A DNA stretch of 64,000 nucleotides from NCBI RefSeq assembly GCF_007679035.1, contig NZ_VEFR01000001.1, positions 496,001-560,000 of the forward strand, given 5' to 3'. Position numbers and translations under genes: made by a program. Shown one piece after another: positions 17,736 through 26,982 of the stretch; position 1 is the stretch's first letter; every line of letters starts with the position of its first letter. Under the pieces are notes generated by a model, which was given only the letters and a program-made list of their open reading frames with translations, ran no database searches and was not told where the DNA came from. This stretch comes from Agrococcus jejuensis. Its GTDB lineage: Bacteria > Actinomycetota > Actinomycetes > Actinomycetales > Microbacteriaceae.

Positions 17736-18616
17736 CGTCGTCCTCCTGGTCGGCGCACGAGCAGCACGCCGGGGTCGATCCACGCGTCGAGGCGGGTGAT
17801 GCGGCCGTGCGCGTCGCCGTCGATCTGCACGGGGATGCGGTCGGCATCGAGCCGCACGCGCCGCCCGGTGCGGTGCGAGAGCACGCCCTCCGCGCGCGCG
17901 AGCCCCATGCCGGATGCGGCGATGCGACCCCAGTGCGCGATGCGGCGCGGCGAGACGGCCGCGAGATGCAGCAGCCCGTCGTCGGGCCGCGTGCCGGGCA
18001 CGACGCGCAGGCCCATCGTGATGCGGGCGGTGTTGTGCACGAGCACCGTCCACGCCTGGGTGCGCATCGCCGGCTCGTCGTCGAGCCGTGCGCGCACGTC
18101 GAGGAGCGGATTGGCGAAGCGACGCGCACCCGCGATGACGTACGCGCCCCAGCCGAGGCGGCGCTTGCGAGCCAGCGACGCGGCCTCGACGGCCGTGGCG
18201 TCATGACCGATGCCGACGACGACGAGGAACACGCGCGGGGCGTGCTCGCGGCCGTCGGCATGGAGCACGACGCGGCCGAGGTCCGTCGGCAGGGGAGCGG
18301 CGTCGAGCGCGATGGCCGCCGCGCGATCGAGGTCGCGCAGCGGGAGGTCGAGGTTGCGGGCGAAGAGGTTCGCGGTGCCGGCGGGCACGATGCCCGTCGG
18401 CACGCCCGTGCCGGCGAGCACGTCGGCGACGTCTCGGATCGTGCCGTCGCCGCCGACGACGATCACCGCATCCGCACCCTCGGCGAGCGCGTCGCGCGCG
18501 AGCGCATCCGCGCGGGCCTCGCCCGTCCATCGCACGTCGACGGCTCCGCGCGCCTCGAGCGCACGCACGCCACGCGCCGATGCGCGCGCGATCGGATTCG
18601 CGACGACGACCGGCAT
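17732..18616 (-). CDS. Diacylglycerol/lipid kinase (DAGK catalytic domain)
   Basis: 294-residue soluble lipid kinase of the DgkB/YegS type. The nucleotide-binding GGDGT is at 55-59, followed by GIVPAGTANLFARNL and a C-terminal beta-sandwich with VQIDGDAHG. It would phosphorylate diacylglycerol or a related lipid such as a sphingoid or polyprenol. TAGCCT lies 7 nt before ATG 18616, so the operon is probably leaderless. The next gene overlaps by 4 nt and encodes an App1-like phosphatase. Confidence 0.88.
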   Translation of the reverse strand: MPVVVANPIARASARGVRALEARGAVDVRWTGEARADALARDALAEGADAVIVVGGDGTIRDVADVLAGTGVPTGIVPAGTANLFARNLDLPLRDLDRAAAIALDAAPLPTDLGRVVLHADGREHAPRVFLVVVGIGHDATAVEAASLARKRRLGWGAYVIAGARRFANPLLDVRARLDDEPAMRTQAWTVLVHNTARITMGLRVVPGTRPDDGLLHLAAVSPRRIAHWGRIAASGMGLARAEGVLSHRTGRRVRLDADRIPVQIDGDAHGRITRLDAWIDPGVLLVRRPGGRR

Positions 18617-18623
18617 GCGCGCC

Positions 18624-18629
18624 AGGCTA
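18624..18629 (-). promoter_or_regulatory. -10 TAGCCT, leaderless (lipid kinase)
   Basis: Hexamer 7 nt before ATG 18616. Confidence 0.6.
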
Positions 18630-18705
18630 TCCGTGCCCGCTGGGCGCGGCGTCCAGCGGGCCGCGCGCTGGCGGGTGGATGCCCGGCCCGGCTCCCGCGA
18701 GCGAA

Positions 18706-18711
18706 TAGCGT
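18706..18711 (+). promoter_or_regulatory. -10 TAGCGT, leaderless (transsulfuration enzyme)
   Basis: Hexamer 6 nt before GTG 18718. Confidence 0.6.
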
Positions 18712-18717
18712 GGGGGC

Positions 18718-19776
18718 GTGACCCACGCGAGCCAGCACCCCGCCACCATCGCCGTCACGGCAGGCCGCCCGCCCGCCGAGTCGGATCAGCCGCTCAACGC
18801 GCAGATCATGCTCGCGTCGTCGTTCATCGCGGGTGGCGACCTCGAGTACGCGCGCTTCCAGAACCCCACGTGGACTGCGCTGGAGGAGACGATCGGGCAG
18901 CTCGAGGGCGGCCGTGCCCTCGCGTTCGCATCGGGCATGGCCGCCGTCGCCGCCGTGCTCGACCAGGTGCCCGTCGGCGGCCGCGTCGTCGTGCCGCGGC
19001 ACGCCTACCAGGGCTCGCTCGGCCTGCTCGAGCAGCACCGCGTCGCAGGCCGCATCGAGCCCGTGCTCGTCGACGTCGAGGACGTCGACGCCGTCGTCGC
19101 CGCCATCCCGGGCGCGTCGCTCGTGTGGATGGAGACGCCCACGAACCCCGCGCTCGAGGTCGCGGACCTCGAGCGCATCGTCGCCGCGGGGAAGGAGGCG
19201 GGCGTGCCCGTGGCCGTCGACAACACGTTCGCGACGCCGCTGCTGCAGCGTCCGCTCGAGGACGGCGCCGACGTCGTCGTCCACTCGGCCACGAAGCTCA
19301 TGTCGGGGCACTCCGACGTCATCATGGGCGCCGTCGTGACGAACGACGACGACTGGTTCACGCGCCTGCACGGCAACCGCTCGCTGCACGGCGCGATCCC
19401 GGGCCCGTTCGAGGCGTTCCTCGTGCTGCGCGGCCTCCGCACGCTCGACGTGCGGCTCGAGCGCGCGCAGGCGAACGCCAAGGCGGTCGTCGCCGCGCTC
19501 GAGGCGCACCCCGCCGTGTCGCGCGTGCGGTACCCGGGCTTCTCGACCGTCGTCTCGTTCGAGCTCGAGTCAGCGGAGCGCGCCGACCGCGTCGTCGCCG
19601 CCGTGCGGCTCGCGCGGCACGCGACGAGCCTCGGCGGCGTCGAGACGACGCTCGAGCGCCGTCGTCGCTGGGCGAGCGAGTCGAAGAGCATCCCCGAGGG
19701 CCTCATCCGCCTCTCGGTCGGCATCGAGCACGCCGACGACGTCGTCGCCGACCTGCTGCAGGCGCTCGACGCGTAG
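18718..19776 (+). CDS. PLP-dependent transsulfuration enzyme (cystathionine gamma-synthase/lyase family)
   Basis: Cys/Met metabolism PLP enzyme of 352 residues. The phosphate-binding SGMAAV is at 72-77, METPTNP at 138-144, the cofactor Asp in VAVDNTFATP (about 168) and the Schiff-base Lys193 in SATKLMSGHSD. Shorter than typical 380-400-residue members because the N- and C-termini are trimmed. Synthase, lyase or methionine lyase activity cannot be separated here. GTG follows TAGCGT by 6 nt, with no Shine-Dalgarno (leaderless layout). Confidence 0.88.
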   Translation: MTHASQHPATIAVTAGRPPAESDQPLNAQIMLASSFIAGGDLEYARFQNPTWTALEETIGQLEGGRALAFASGMAAVAAVLDQVPVGGRVVVPRHAYQGSLGLLEQHRVAGRIEPVLVDVEDVDAVVAAIPGASLVWMETPTNPALEVADLERIVAAGKEAGVPVAVDNTFATPLLQRPLEDGADVVVHSATKLMSGHSDVIMGAVVTNDDDWFTRLHGNRSLHGAIPGPFEAFLVLRGLRTLDVRLERAQANAKAVVAALEAHPAVSRVRYPGFSTVVSFELESAERADRVVAAVRLARHATSLGGVETTLERRRRWASESKSIPEGLIRLSVGIEHADDVVADLLQALDA

Positions 19777-19885
19777 GGGCGCCGCCCGCCGCGTCCCTCG
19801 CCGGGATGCACCGGTCGGAGGTCGGTCCTAGGCTGATCGAGGCGTCGCGGCACCCGTGACGCGTCGACTCGACCGACGGAGCACC

Positions 19886-22249
<2,364 letters not shown>

Positions 22250-22284
22250 ATGGCATTCAGGATTCTCACAGGTTCGGGGGAGCG

Positions 22285-22491
22285 ATGACGAGGCGCCGAG
22301 GGATCTCGCGGGCGTTCCTGCCGCTCGCGGCGCTGTTCGGCATCCTCACGTTCGTGCTCCTGCCCCTCGGGCAGGCGCTGTGGATCGTGTGCATGCCCAT
22401 CGCGGCGACCTTCGTCGTGCTCGCGGTGCGCACCCGCGACGAGGGCGAGTCCGACGAGGACGTCGAGGATGCCATCGACGAGTCGCGCTGA
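22285..22491 (+). CDS. Small membrane protein, unknown
   Basis: 68 residues: a basic N-terminus, two adjoining hydrophobic stretches (about 9-25 and 28-46) and an acidic tail (EGESDEDVED). GGGGGAG is just upstream of ATG. It lies 35 nt after the UvrA-like gene and its stop overlaps the next ATG, so all three may be one operon. No family recognised. Confidence 0.7.
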   Translation: MTRRRGISRAFLPLAALFGILTFVLLPLGQALWIVCMPIAATFVVLAVRTRDEGESDEDVEDAIDESR

Positions 22492-22841
22492 TGGCCGGCT
22501 TCGTGCAGGCCAGCGCGGCGAGGCGACTCGAGCGTCAGATCCACCGACGCTCCGGCGCACTCATGCCGTCGCTCGAGCTGCCGATGCCGCCCTGGGGTCC
22601 GGAGCTGGCCGACGACCTGGTCGACGTCGCCTCGGACGTCGTGGTGCTGCAGGCGACGCTGGCCGGATCGCGCGCCTGGCAGCACGACGACGACGGCGCG
22701 CGCCTGCGACGCGATGCGCTCACGACCATCCAGTCGATCCGCGAGCGTTGCCTCGCGCTCGACCTGACGATCACCGAGCACGCGGTACACGAGGTCGAGT
22801 CGCTCGTGCGCGCCTGGGAGGCACTGACCCTCCGGCCCTGA
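22491..22841 (+). CDS. Hypothetical protein, 116 aa
   Basis: Soluble, mostly helical-looking protein with no family I recognise. ATG overlaps the stop of the small membrane gene (TGATG). The last ~60 residues contain regular charged heptad-like spacing (RLRRDALTTIQSIRERCLAL). It is the last gene before the dif-like site, whose first base is 22 nt beyond the stop. Confidence 0.65.
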   Translation: MAGFVQASAARRLERQIHRRSGALMPSLELPMPPWGPELADDLVDVASDVVVLQATLAGSRAWQHDDDGARLRRDALTTIQSIRERCLALDLTITEHAVHEVESLVRAWEALTLRP

Positions 22842-22863
22842 ACTCTCTCCCGCACCGTGACGT

Positions 22864-22891
22864 TACGCCGATAATGCACATTATGTCGGAC
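22864..22891 (+). other. dif-like XerC/XerD recombination site
   Basis: A 28-bp site with 11-6-11 architecture: left arm 22864-22874 ending ATAA, 6-bp spacer 22875-22880, right arm 22881-22891 beginning TTATGT. The core ATAATGCACATTAT is a palindrome, unusually AT-rich for this DNA, and the right half matches the conserved XerD arm of bacterial dif sites. It is intergenic and occurs once in the window. If genuine, chromosome dimers are resolved here and the terminus is within this window. Confidence 0.78.
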
Positions 22892-23020
22892 TGAAGTAGG
22901 TGGCACCCCTCTCTCGCTCGTTCGGCAACGGCAGAGGCGTGGGTCGTGCGGGCCGGTCGACGCGACCGATGGGATGCCGATCGGCCGACCATGCGCGGAC
23001 AGCACGCGCGTCGCTCGGCC

Positions 23021-23026
23021 TACGCT
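23021..23026 (+). promoter_or_regulatory. -10 TACGCT, leaderless (zinc-ribbon gene)
   Basis: Hexamer 6 nt before ATG 23033. Confidence 0.6.
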
Positions 23027-23032
23027 GATCGG

Positions 23033-23341
23033 ATGAGTCCGTTTCTTCCTGGCTCGCGCGGAACGCAGCCTTGCCCGAACTGCGGCGCACAGGTTGCTCA
23101 GTCCGACCGGTACCCCTCATACCTGTGCCAGGAATGCGAGGCTCGCGCAGTCGATGCGAACGGCGCACGCGTGGCTGGATCGAACGCGTCGTTCGGCGGC
23201 GGGTTCGTGCTGCACTGGCCGGACGGCGAGCACGAACCGCTCCCCTGCATCTCGGCACGGGTGTGGGTCGACGGACGCGAGTGGGACTACTCCGAGGCAC
23301 GATTCGGCGGAGTGCTGATCACGCCAGCGCGAGAGCGCTGA
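23033..23341 (+). CDS. Small zinc-ribbon-like protein
   Basis: 102 residues; the N-terminal CPNC (14-17) and CQEC (32-35) pairs probably bind one zinc ion, followed by a beta-rich domain (FGGGFVLHWPDG, ISARVWVDGREWDYSEARFGG). TACGCT stands 6 nt before ATG with no Shine-Dalgarno, supporting this start and a leaderless message. Function unknown. First gene on the other side of the dif-like site. Confidence 0.72.
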   Translation: MSPFLPGSRGTQPCPNCGAQVAQSDRYPSYLCQECEARAVDANGARVAGSNASFGGGFVLHWPDGEHEPLPCISARVWVDGREWDYSEARFGGVLITPARER

Positions 23342-23728
23342 CCTGCGTCACGTCTGTGGAGCTCCCCGCTCCGGGCAATCGACTGCATCTCGGTCGCTCG
23401 CCGCTCACGGCGAGGGCTGCCCGTCTTCGGCGGCGATCGGTGGCCCGCGCCTCCCTGCCGTAGTCATCGGAGCATCTCGCCGTTCCAGCAGCGCGACGCC
23501 GTTCACGGAGGCGCACCGCCGGGACGAAGCCGACAGCGCGCCCTTCCCAGGTGCCGCTCCTTCGCGCACATCCCCAGCCTCGTGCTCATCGACACGCAGC
23601 TCGTCGTGAACGCACCCGTGCAGTTCCTGCGGACCGCCACCCGCACGCACATCGCGCAGGCGGGCGACAGTCGACACGAGCTCACGACCTACGTTGGCAT
23701 CCCCGAGATCCAGTCGAGGACGGCATGA
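23342..23728 (+). pseudogene. Open coding remnant without a start
   Basis: The frame stays open for 128 codons after the stop of the zinc-ribbon gene and ends at TGA 23726-23728. The first ~70 codons look non-coding, but the last ~55 have G or C at nearly every third position and read like a real C-terminus (LVLIDTQLVVNAPVQFLR, then HELTTYVGIPEIQSRTA). No convincing start exists, so a decayed gene is likely. The repeat copy at 23678 is inside its end. Confidence 0.4.
23678..23711 (+). repeat. Boundary repeat copy A (~34 bp)
   Basis: Starts GAGCTCACGACCTACGTTGG and continues CATCCCCGAGATCC. It matches the copy at 26908 in 28 of 34 positions; weaker copies are at 24682 and 25566. Confidence 0.6.
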
Positions 23729-23956
23729 AGGACTCGCGACGTGTTCGTACGCTTCCGACTCTCGAGCACGTGTGCGTCCGAATCGTTCCCTGACCGACGC
23801 CTTCTCGATGCGGAAGGCAGGCGTGAGCCGCGACCCGACCACGCTGATGTTGCAGAACATGCACCACGCGTGACCACTGGCTGACCGCCACCTTCGTCCT
23901 GGATGTTGCGGAATCTGCATCACAGGTGCAGGTTCCGCGACGCAGGAGATGGCTGC
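23729..23956. other. Intergenic stretch with an imperfect direct repeat
   Basis: No gene is convincing here. Two ~28-bp imperfect direct repeats begin near 23843 (GATGTTGCAGAACATGCACC) and 23901 (GATGTTGCGGAATCTGCATC), about 58 bp apart. The stretch is less GC-rich than the flanks. Confidence 0.45.
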
Positions 23957-24478
23957 TCAGACGGGGCGCACCCAGACGTGCTCGCCGTTCGCCGCGGCCG
24001 TGCGAACGTGCACGTCGAGAAGGGTGGCCTTCGTCGCGATGCCCCGTTCGGCGGCAGCGGCGGCGACCTGCTCGCTGAGGTCCTGCCAGTCGCGCGTACC
24101 CTGCATGATCTGCCCGAACTCAGGCGCCTGACGGCTGCTCAGTCGCACACCGGTCGGATGCGCGACGAGATCGACGATCAGCTGGCCCGCGGAGACCGCG
24201 ATGCTCCAAGCGTTGGACCCCGGCACGCTGCTGACCCTCTTCTTCGATGCCGACGCCACGCCCTGGACGAGTGCGTTCGCGGACGCGAGATCCGTATCGA
24301 GATCGAGCGAGGTCGCCATCGCCTCGAGCGCTGTCGTGATCGTTCGGGAGGACGCGCGGCGCCCTAGCTCGCCGCCCTTCGCCTGAGCGAGACGCCGGAG
24401 ACGTCGTCGAACGAGCGGGTATCCGACGAGCAGCGCAGCGATCAGAACACCGATCAAGAGCGCGAGAACGGGATCCAT
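23957..24478 (-). CDS. Membrane-anchored protein, unknown
   Basis: 173 residues with one N-terminal TM helix (about 3-23), a basic RRRLRRLAQ stop-transfer segment, and a soluble domain that I do not recognise. The region TLLDVHVRTAAANGEHVW at the C-terminus looks like an amphipathic strand pair. ATG 24478 is preceded by GGAGGA at a rather long distance (about 14 nt). Bounded on both sides by copies of the 34-bp boundary repeat, suggesting an acquired single-gene unit. Confidence 0.6.
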   Translation of the reverse strand: MDPVLALLIGVLIAALLVGYPLVRRRLRRLAQAKGGELGRRASSRTITTALEAMATSLDLDTDLASANALVQGVASASKKRVSSVPGSNAWSIAVSAGQLIVDLVAHPTGVRLSSRQAPEFGQIMQGTRDWQDLSEQVAAAAAERGIATKATLLDVHVRTAAANGEHVWVRPV

Positions 24479-24761
24479 GGCGGTACGAGGTCTCCTCCAC
24501 GAGTGGGTTCTCGCGAAGAGTAGCGCGCCGCACCTGGAGATCTCCGCTCGACGAGTTCGTGAAGCGAGCTGGGACCAGCTGAGACCGTGAACCAAGGGAA
24601 CGGACCACCCGCCGCCAGAGCCTCGATGGAGCGACGGCGAGCGCCAGCCCATGCGCACCCTTCCGCCCCGACGAGTTCGTGCGTTCGCGACCGAGGTCGA
24701 CGTCCCCGGGATCGACCATCGTCGCTCGACCGATGCTCTCCCCCATGGGGGTCGCGTCAGG
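24479..24761. other. Intergenic region with no gene seen
   Basis: Lower GC than the rest of the window. It holds boundary repeat copy B, and the phrase CGACGAGTTCGTG occurs twice (near 24548 and 24669). I see no start codon with signals on either strand. Confidence 0.5.
24682..24717 (+). repeat. Boundary repeat copy B (degenerate)
   Basis: Contains TTCGCGACCGAGGTCGACGT followed by CCCCGGGATC, a weaker relative of copies A and D. It separates the genes at 23957 and 24762. Confidence 0.45.
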
Positions 24762-25547
24762 TCAGGCCAGGAACGAAGAGGTGACGTCCACCCAGGCGTC
24801 GCGTGCGTCGAGATGCGCGTCGTGCGATGCGTCCACGAGATCGGTCCGACGGGCGTTCGCGTTGTGTGCGACGAAGGCGCGCTTCTGCCCCTCGGTGAAC
24901 ATGCCGCCGTCGGCGTAGACGACCAATGTCGGCGCCGTGACCGAGCCCCACTCGTCCCAGCGTGGAACCGCGACGTGACCGATCACGTCGATCATGACGT
25001 CAGCGTCGAAGCGCGGCCGCAAGCCATCTGGAGCCTGCTCGAGGTCGGCAGCCCACGCGCGTGCGAGCGCGCCGCCGCCGAGCGCCTCGGCTGCCTGTGC
25101 ACGCGTCGCGAACGGGACCTCCCAAGCAGCGAGCCATGCGCCGAGCGCCGCATGCTCCTCGGGCGATCCGCTCCCCTCATCGACCTCGAGCAGCACGAGC
25201 CGACGCACGAGATCCGGATGCGCCGCGGCGACGAGCATCGCGGTGTGCGCCCCCATCGATTGACCGATGAGGTCGACTGGCTCGGAGGCCTCAGCACGGA
25301 TGACCGCGACGACGTCGTCGACGAACGCCGCCCGCGATCGATCGGCAGGTCTGCGAGTGCTGCGACCGTGCCCGCGTTGATCGAGCAGCACGACCTTCCG
25401 CCCGCGGAGCGCCAGCGCGGTCGGCTCGAACTCCGTCCCGCTTCCAGCGAGGCCATGCAGCACGACGACCGCGGGCTCGGCGCCCGAGAACACCTGCACC
25501 GACAGCTCGACGTCGCCCCGTGCGATCGTGCGACGTTCGCCACCCAT
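24762..25547 (-). CDS. Alpha/beta-fold hydrolase
   Basis: 261-residue hydrolase with VVLHGLAG (oxyanion hole), DQRGHGRS, nucleophile elbow GQSMGAH and the terminal His in ASHDAHLD; the acid is probably the Asp in VVYADGG. Substrate unknown (ester, lactone or epoxide are all possible). ATG 25547 is supported by TACGGT 7 nt upstream and lack of Shine-Dalgarno; longer frames upstream run through a repeat and lack signals. Isolated between repeat copies B and C. Confidence 0.82.
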   Translation of the reverse strand: MGGERRTIARGDVELSVQVFSGAEPAVVVLHGLAGSGTEFEPTALALRGRKVVLLDQRGHGRSTRRPADRSRAAFVDDVVAVIRAEASEPVDLIGQSMGAHTAMLVAAAHPDLVRRLVLLEVDEGSGSPEEHAALGAWLAAWEVPFATRAQAAEALGGGALARAWAADLEQAPDGLRPRFDADVMIDVIGHVAVPRWDEWGSVTAPTLVVYADGGMFTEGQKRAFVAHNANARRTDLVDASHDAHLDARDAWVDVTSSFLA

Positions 25548-25554
25548 GCTCTCG

Positions 25555-25560
25555 ACCGTA
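25555..25560 (-). promoter_or_regulatory. -10 TACGGT, leaderless (alpha/beta hydrolase)
   Basis: Hexamer 7 nt before ATG 25547; it decides the start. Confidence 0.6.
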
Positions 25561-25565
25561 CGCGC

Positions 25566-25595
25566 GTCCACGTCCCGGGTCGACATCCCCGATCT
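25566..25595 (+). repeat. Boundary repeat copy C
   Basis: Carries CGGGTCGACATCCCCGATCT, sharing the GGTCGACATCCCCG core with copy D. It lies just upstream of the hydrolase promoter. Confidence 0.5.
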
Positions 25596-25744
25596 CCAGT
25601 GGAGAGCGGGATGCAGCACGCGCGTCGTGTCGAGACGCCTCCCTGCACCGGCGCACCATCTGTCGGTCACCGTGTGCTCGGACCGGAGACCTCTCGACCT
25701 CCTGAGCGACGGGAGGCGCAGCTGCCCGAGATGGCGATCCAGCC

Positions 25745-25915
25745 GTCAGCGGTCAGCGCGCTCCGGCGGCCAGACGACCGAGAAGCGCTCGAGCACGATC
25801 TCGTCGTCCTCAGACCACGTGCCTCCGCGCGCCGCTGCCACGCGCTCCCAGTAGCGGCGGTGTCGGCATCTCTACGACCTCGTCGAGCTGGACGATGCAC
25901 TCATGCGCAAGGCCT
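25745..25915 (-). pseudogene. Frameshifted C-terminal gene fragment
   Basis: On the minus strand two adjoining frames each look like coding sequence: an upstream part LAHECIVQLDEVVEMP and, after a frameshift, RYWERVAAARGGTWSEDDE continuing to VWPPERADR and a stop at 25745. Codons use G/C in the third position. No intact start is present. Probably a broken gene; the family is not recognised. Confidence 0.4.
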
Positions 25916-25949
25916 GGAGCGGTCCGCACTCGACGGCTTGGCTGTGACG

Positions 25950-26921
25950 ATGGCTCCTACTCCCCTGGACGCTGTTCATCGCAATGTCCCGACGACTCGG
26001 CTGACCGTGCTGGGCGTGCCGAACAGCGCGAGTGCGTATTGCATGGGAGTCGAGAGAGCCCCGGCAGCGTTGCGAGAGGCGGGTCTGCTCGAGGCGCTGA
26101 GCGCGACCGGCCTCGAGGTGGTCGATGCGGGCGACCTCACGATGCGGCCATGGCGTCCGGATCCGCGCCACCCGTTCGCGCAGAACGTCGACGAGGAGGC
26201 AGAGGCAACCGCCGAATTGGCGGCGGCGGCCGGGACGCTCCTGGGCAAGGGCCGTCGGCTGCTCGTCCTCGGCGGCAGTTGCGTCGTTGCGATCGGTGTG
26301 TGCGCAGGAATGAGGATCGCTGGCGCGCGTCCGCAGCTCGTCTATCTTGACCGCCACCTCGACCTCAACACGCCTGCCTCGACGACCGAGGGGTCGCTGA
26401 GCTGGATGGGCATGGCTCACGCGCTGGGCCTCGAGGGCGCGGTGCCCGAGCTCATGGATGCGGCAGGCCGCTCGCCGATCCTCGCTCCGGCCGACCTCGT
26501 CTATCTCGGGGCTGACCTGACCGATGGGACGACGCAGTGGGAACGTGACCAGATCGAAGCGCTCGGGATCGAGATCGTCGGTCAAGCGGCGATGTGCGCG
26601 GACCCGACCCGCGCCGCCACACGCGCGAGAGGGCACCTGGCCGACGAGCCGTACGTCGTGCATCTCGACGTCGACGTCCTCGACTTCCTCGACGCCCCGA
26701 TCGCTGAGAACGTGAACGGCCGCAACAGCGGGCCGACGATCTCAGCGCTCGGGCGATCTCTCGCCGTGCTGATCGGAGATCCGCAGTGCTGGGGCCTCTC
26801 GATCGGCCAGCTCGACCCGAACCACGCCGCCTCGGACCCCACCGCGCTCCCCCGGCTGATCGGGACTCTCGGCGCCGCATTCACGCCCGCCCCTTCGGCC
26901 GGTGAGGAGCTCGCGACCTAG
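25950..26921 (+). CDS. Arginase/agmatinase-family protein with altered metal site
   Basis: Ureohydrolase-fold protein of 323 residues. Two metal motifs are kept: D134-R-H136-L-D138 (family DAHxD) and HLD240-V-D242-VLD (family SxDxD). The first motif, usually GGDH with a His ligand for one manganese, is GGS110-C111 here. Other members carry GGDC, so Cys may still bind, but loss of Asp is unusual. Substrate could be a guanidino compound or the enzyme may be divergent. ATG 25950 chosen; GTG 25944 is possible. Ends directly at repeat copy D. Confidence 0.8.
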   Translation: MAPTPLDAVHRNVPTTRLTVLGVPNSASAYCMGVERAPAALREAGLLEALSATGLEVVDAGDLTMRPWRPDPRHPFAQNVDEEAEATAELAAAAGTLLGKGRRLLVLGGSCVVAIGVCAGMRIAGARPQLVYLDRHLDLNTPASTTEGSLSWMGMAHALGLEGAVPELMDAAGRSPILAPADLVYLGADLTDGTTQWERDQIEALGIEIVGQAAMCADPTRAATRARGHLADEPYVVHLDVDVLDFLDAPIAENVNGRNSGPTISALGRSLAVLIGDPQCWGLSIGQLDPNHAASDPTALPRLIGTLGAAFTPAPSAGEELAT

Positions 26922-26941
26922 GTCGACATCCCCGCTATCCG
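26908..26941 (+). repeat. Boundary repeat copy D (~34 bp)
   Basis: Starts GAGCTCGCGACCTAGGTCGA and continues CATCCCCGCTATCC. It overlaps the stop of the arginase-like gene and is exactly 3230 bp from copy A. Confidence 0.6.
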
Positions 26942-26982
26942 TGGCGGGGGGGCTCCGCACGTCCTCCGGCATCGTCGCGCGC

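Noticed and set aside
22871-22884. ATAATGCACATTAT read as a simple repressor operator of the zinc-ribbon gene
   Set aside because: It is about 150 bp upstream of that start, and the 11-6-11 geometry with TTATGT fits a XerCD site better.
23405-23923. 173-codon minus-strand frame across the gene-poor strip
   Set aside because: No start signals, low-complexity composition, and the plus strand shows better third-position GC in part of it.
23678-26941. Boundary repeats as integron attC sites
   Set aside because: No GTTRRRY/RYYYAAC core pairs or long imperfect palindromes are present, and no integron integrase gene is in the window.
23678-26941. Boundary repeats as a CRISPR array
   Set aside because: Copies are degenerate and hundreds to thousands of bases apart, with genes between them; no cas genes.
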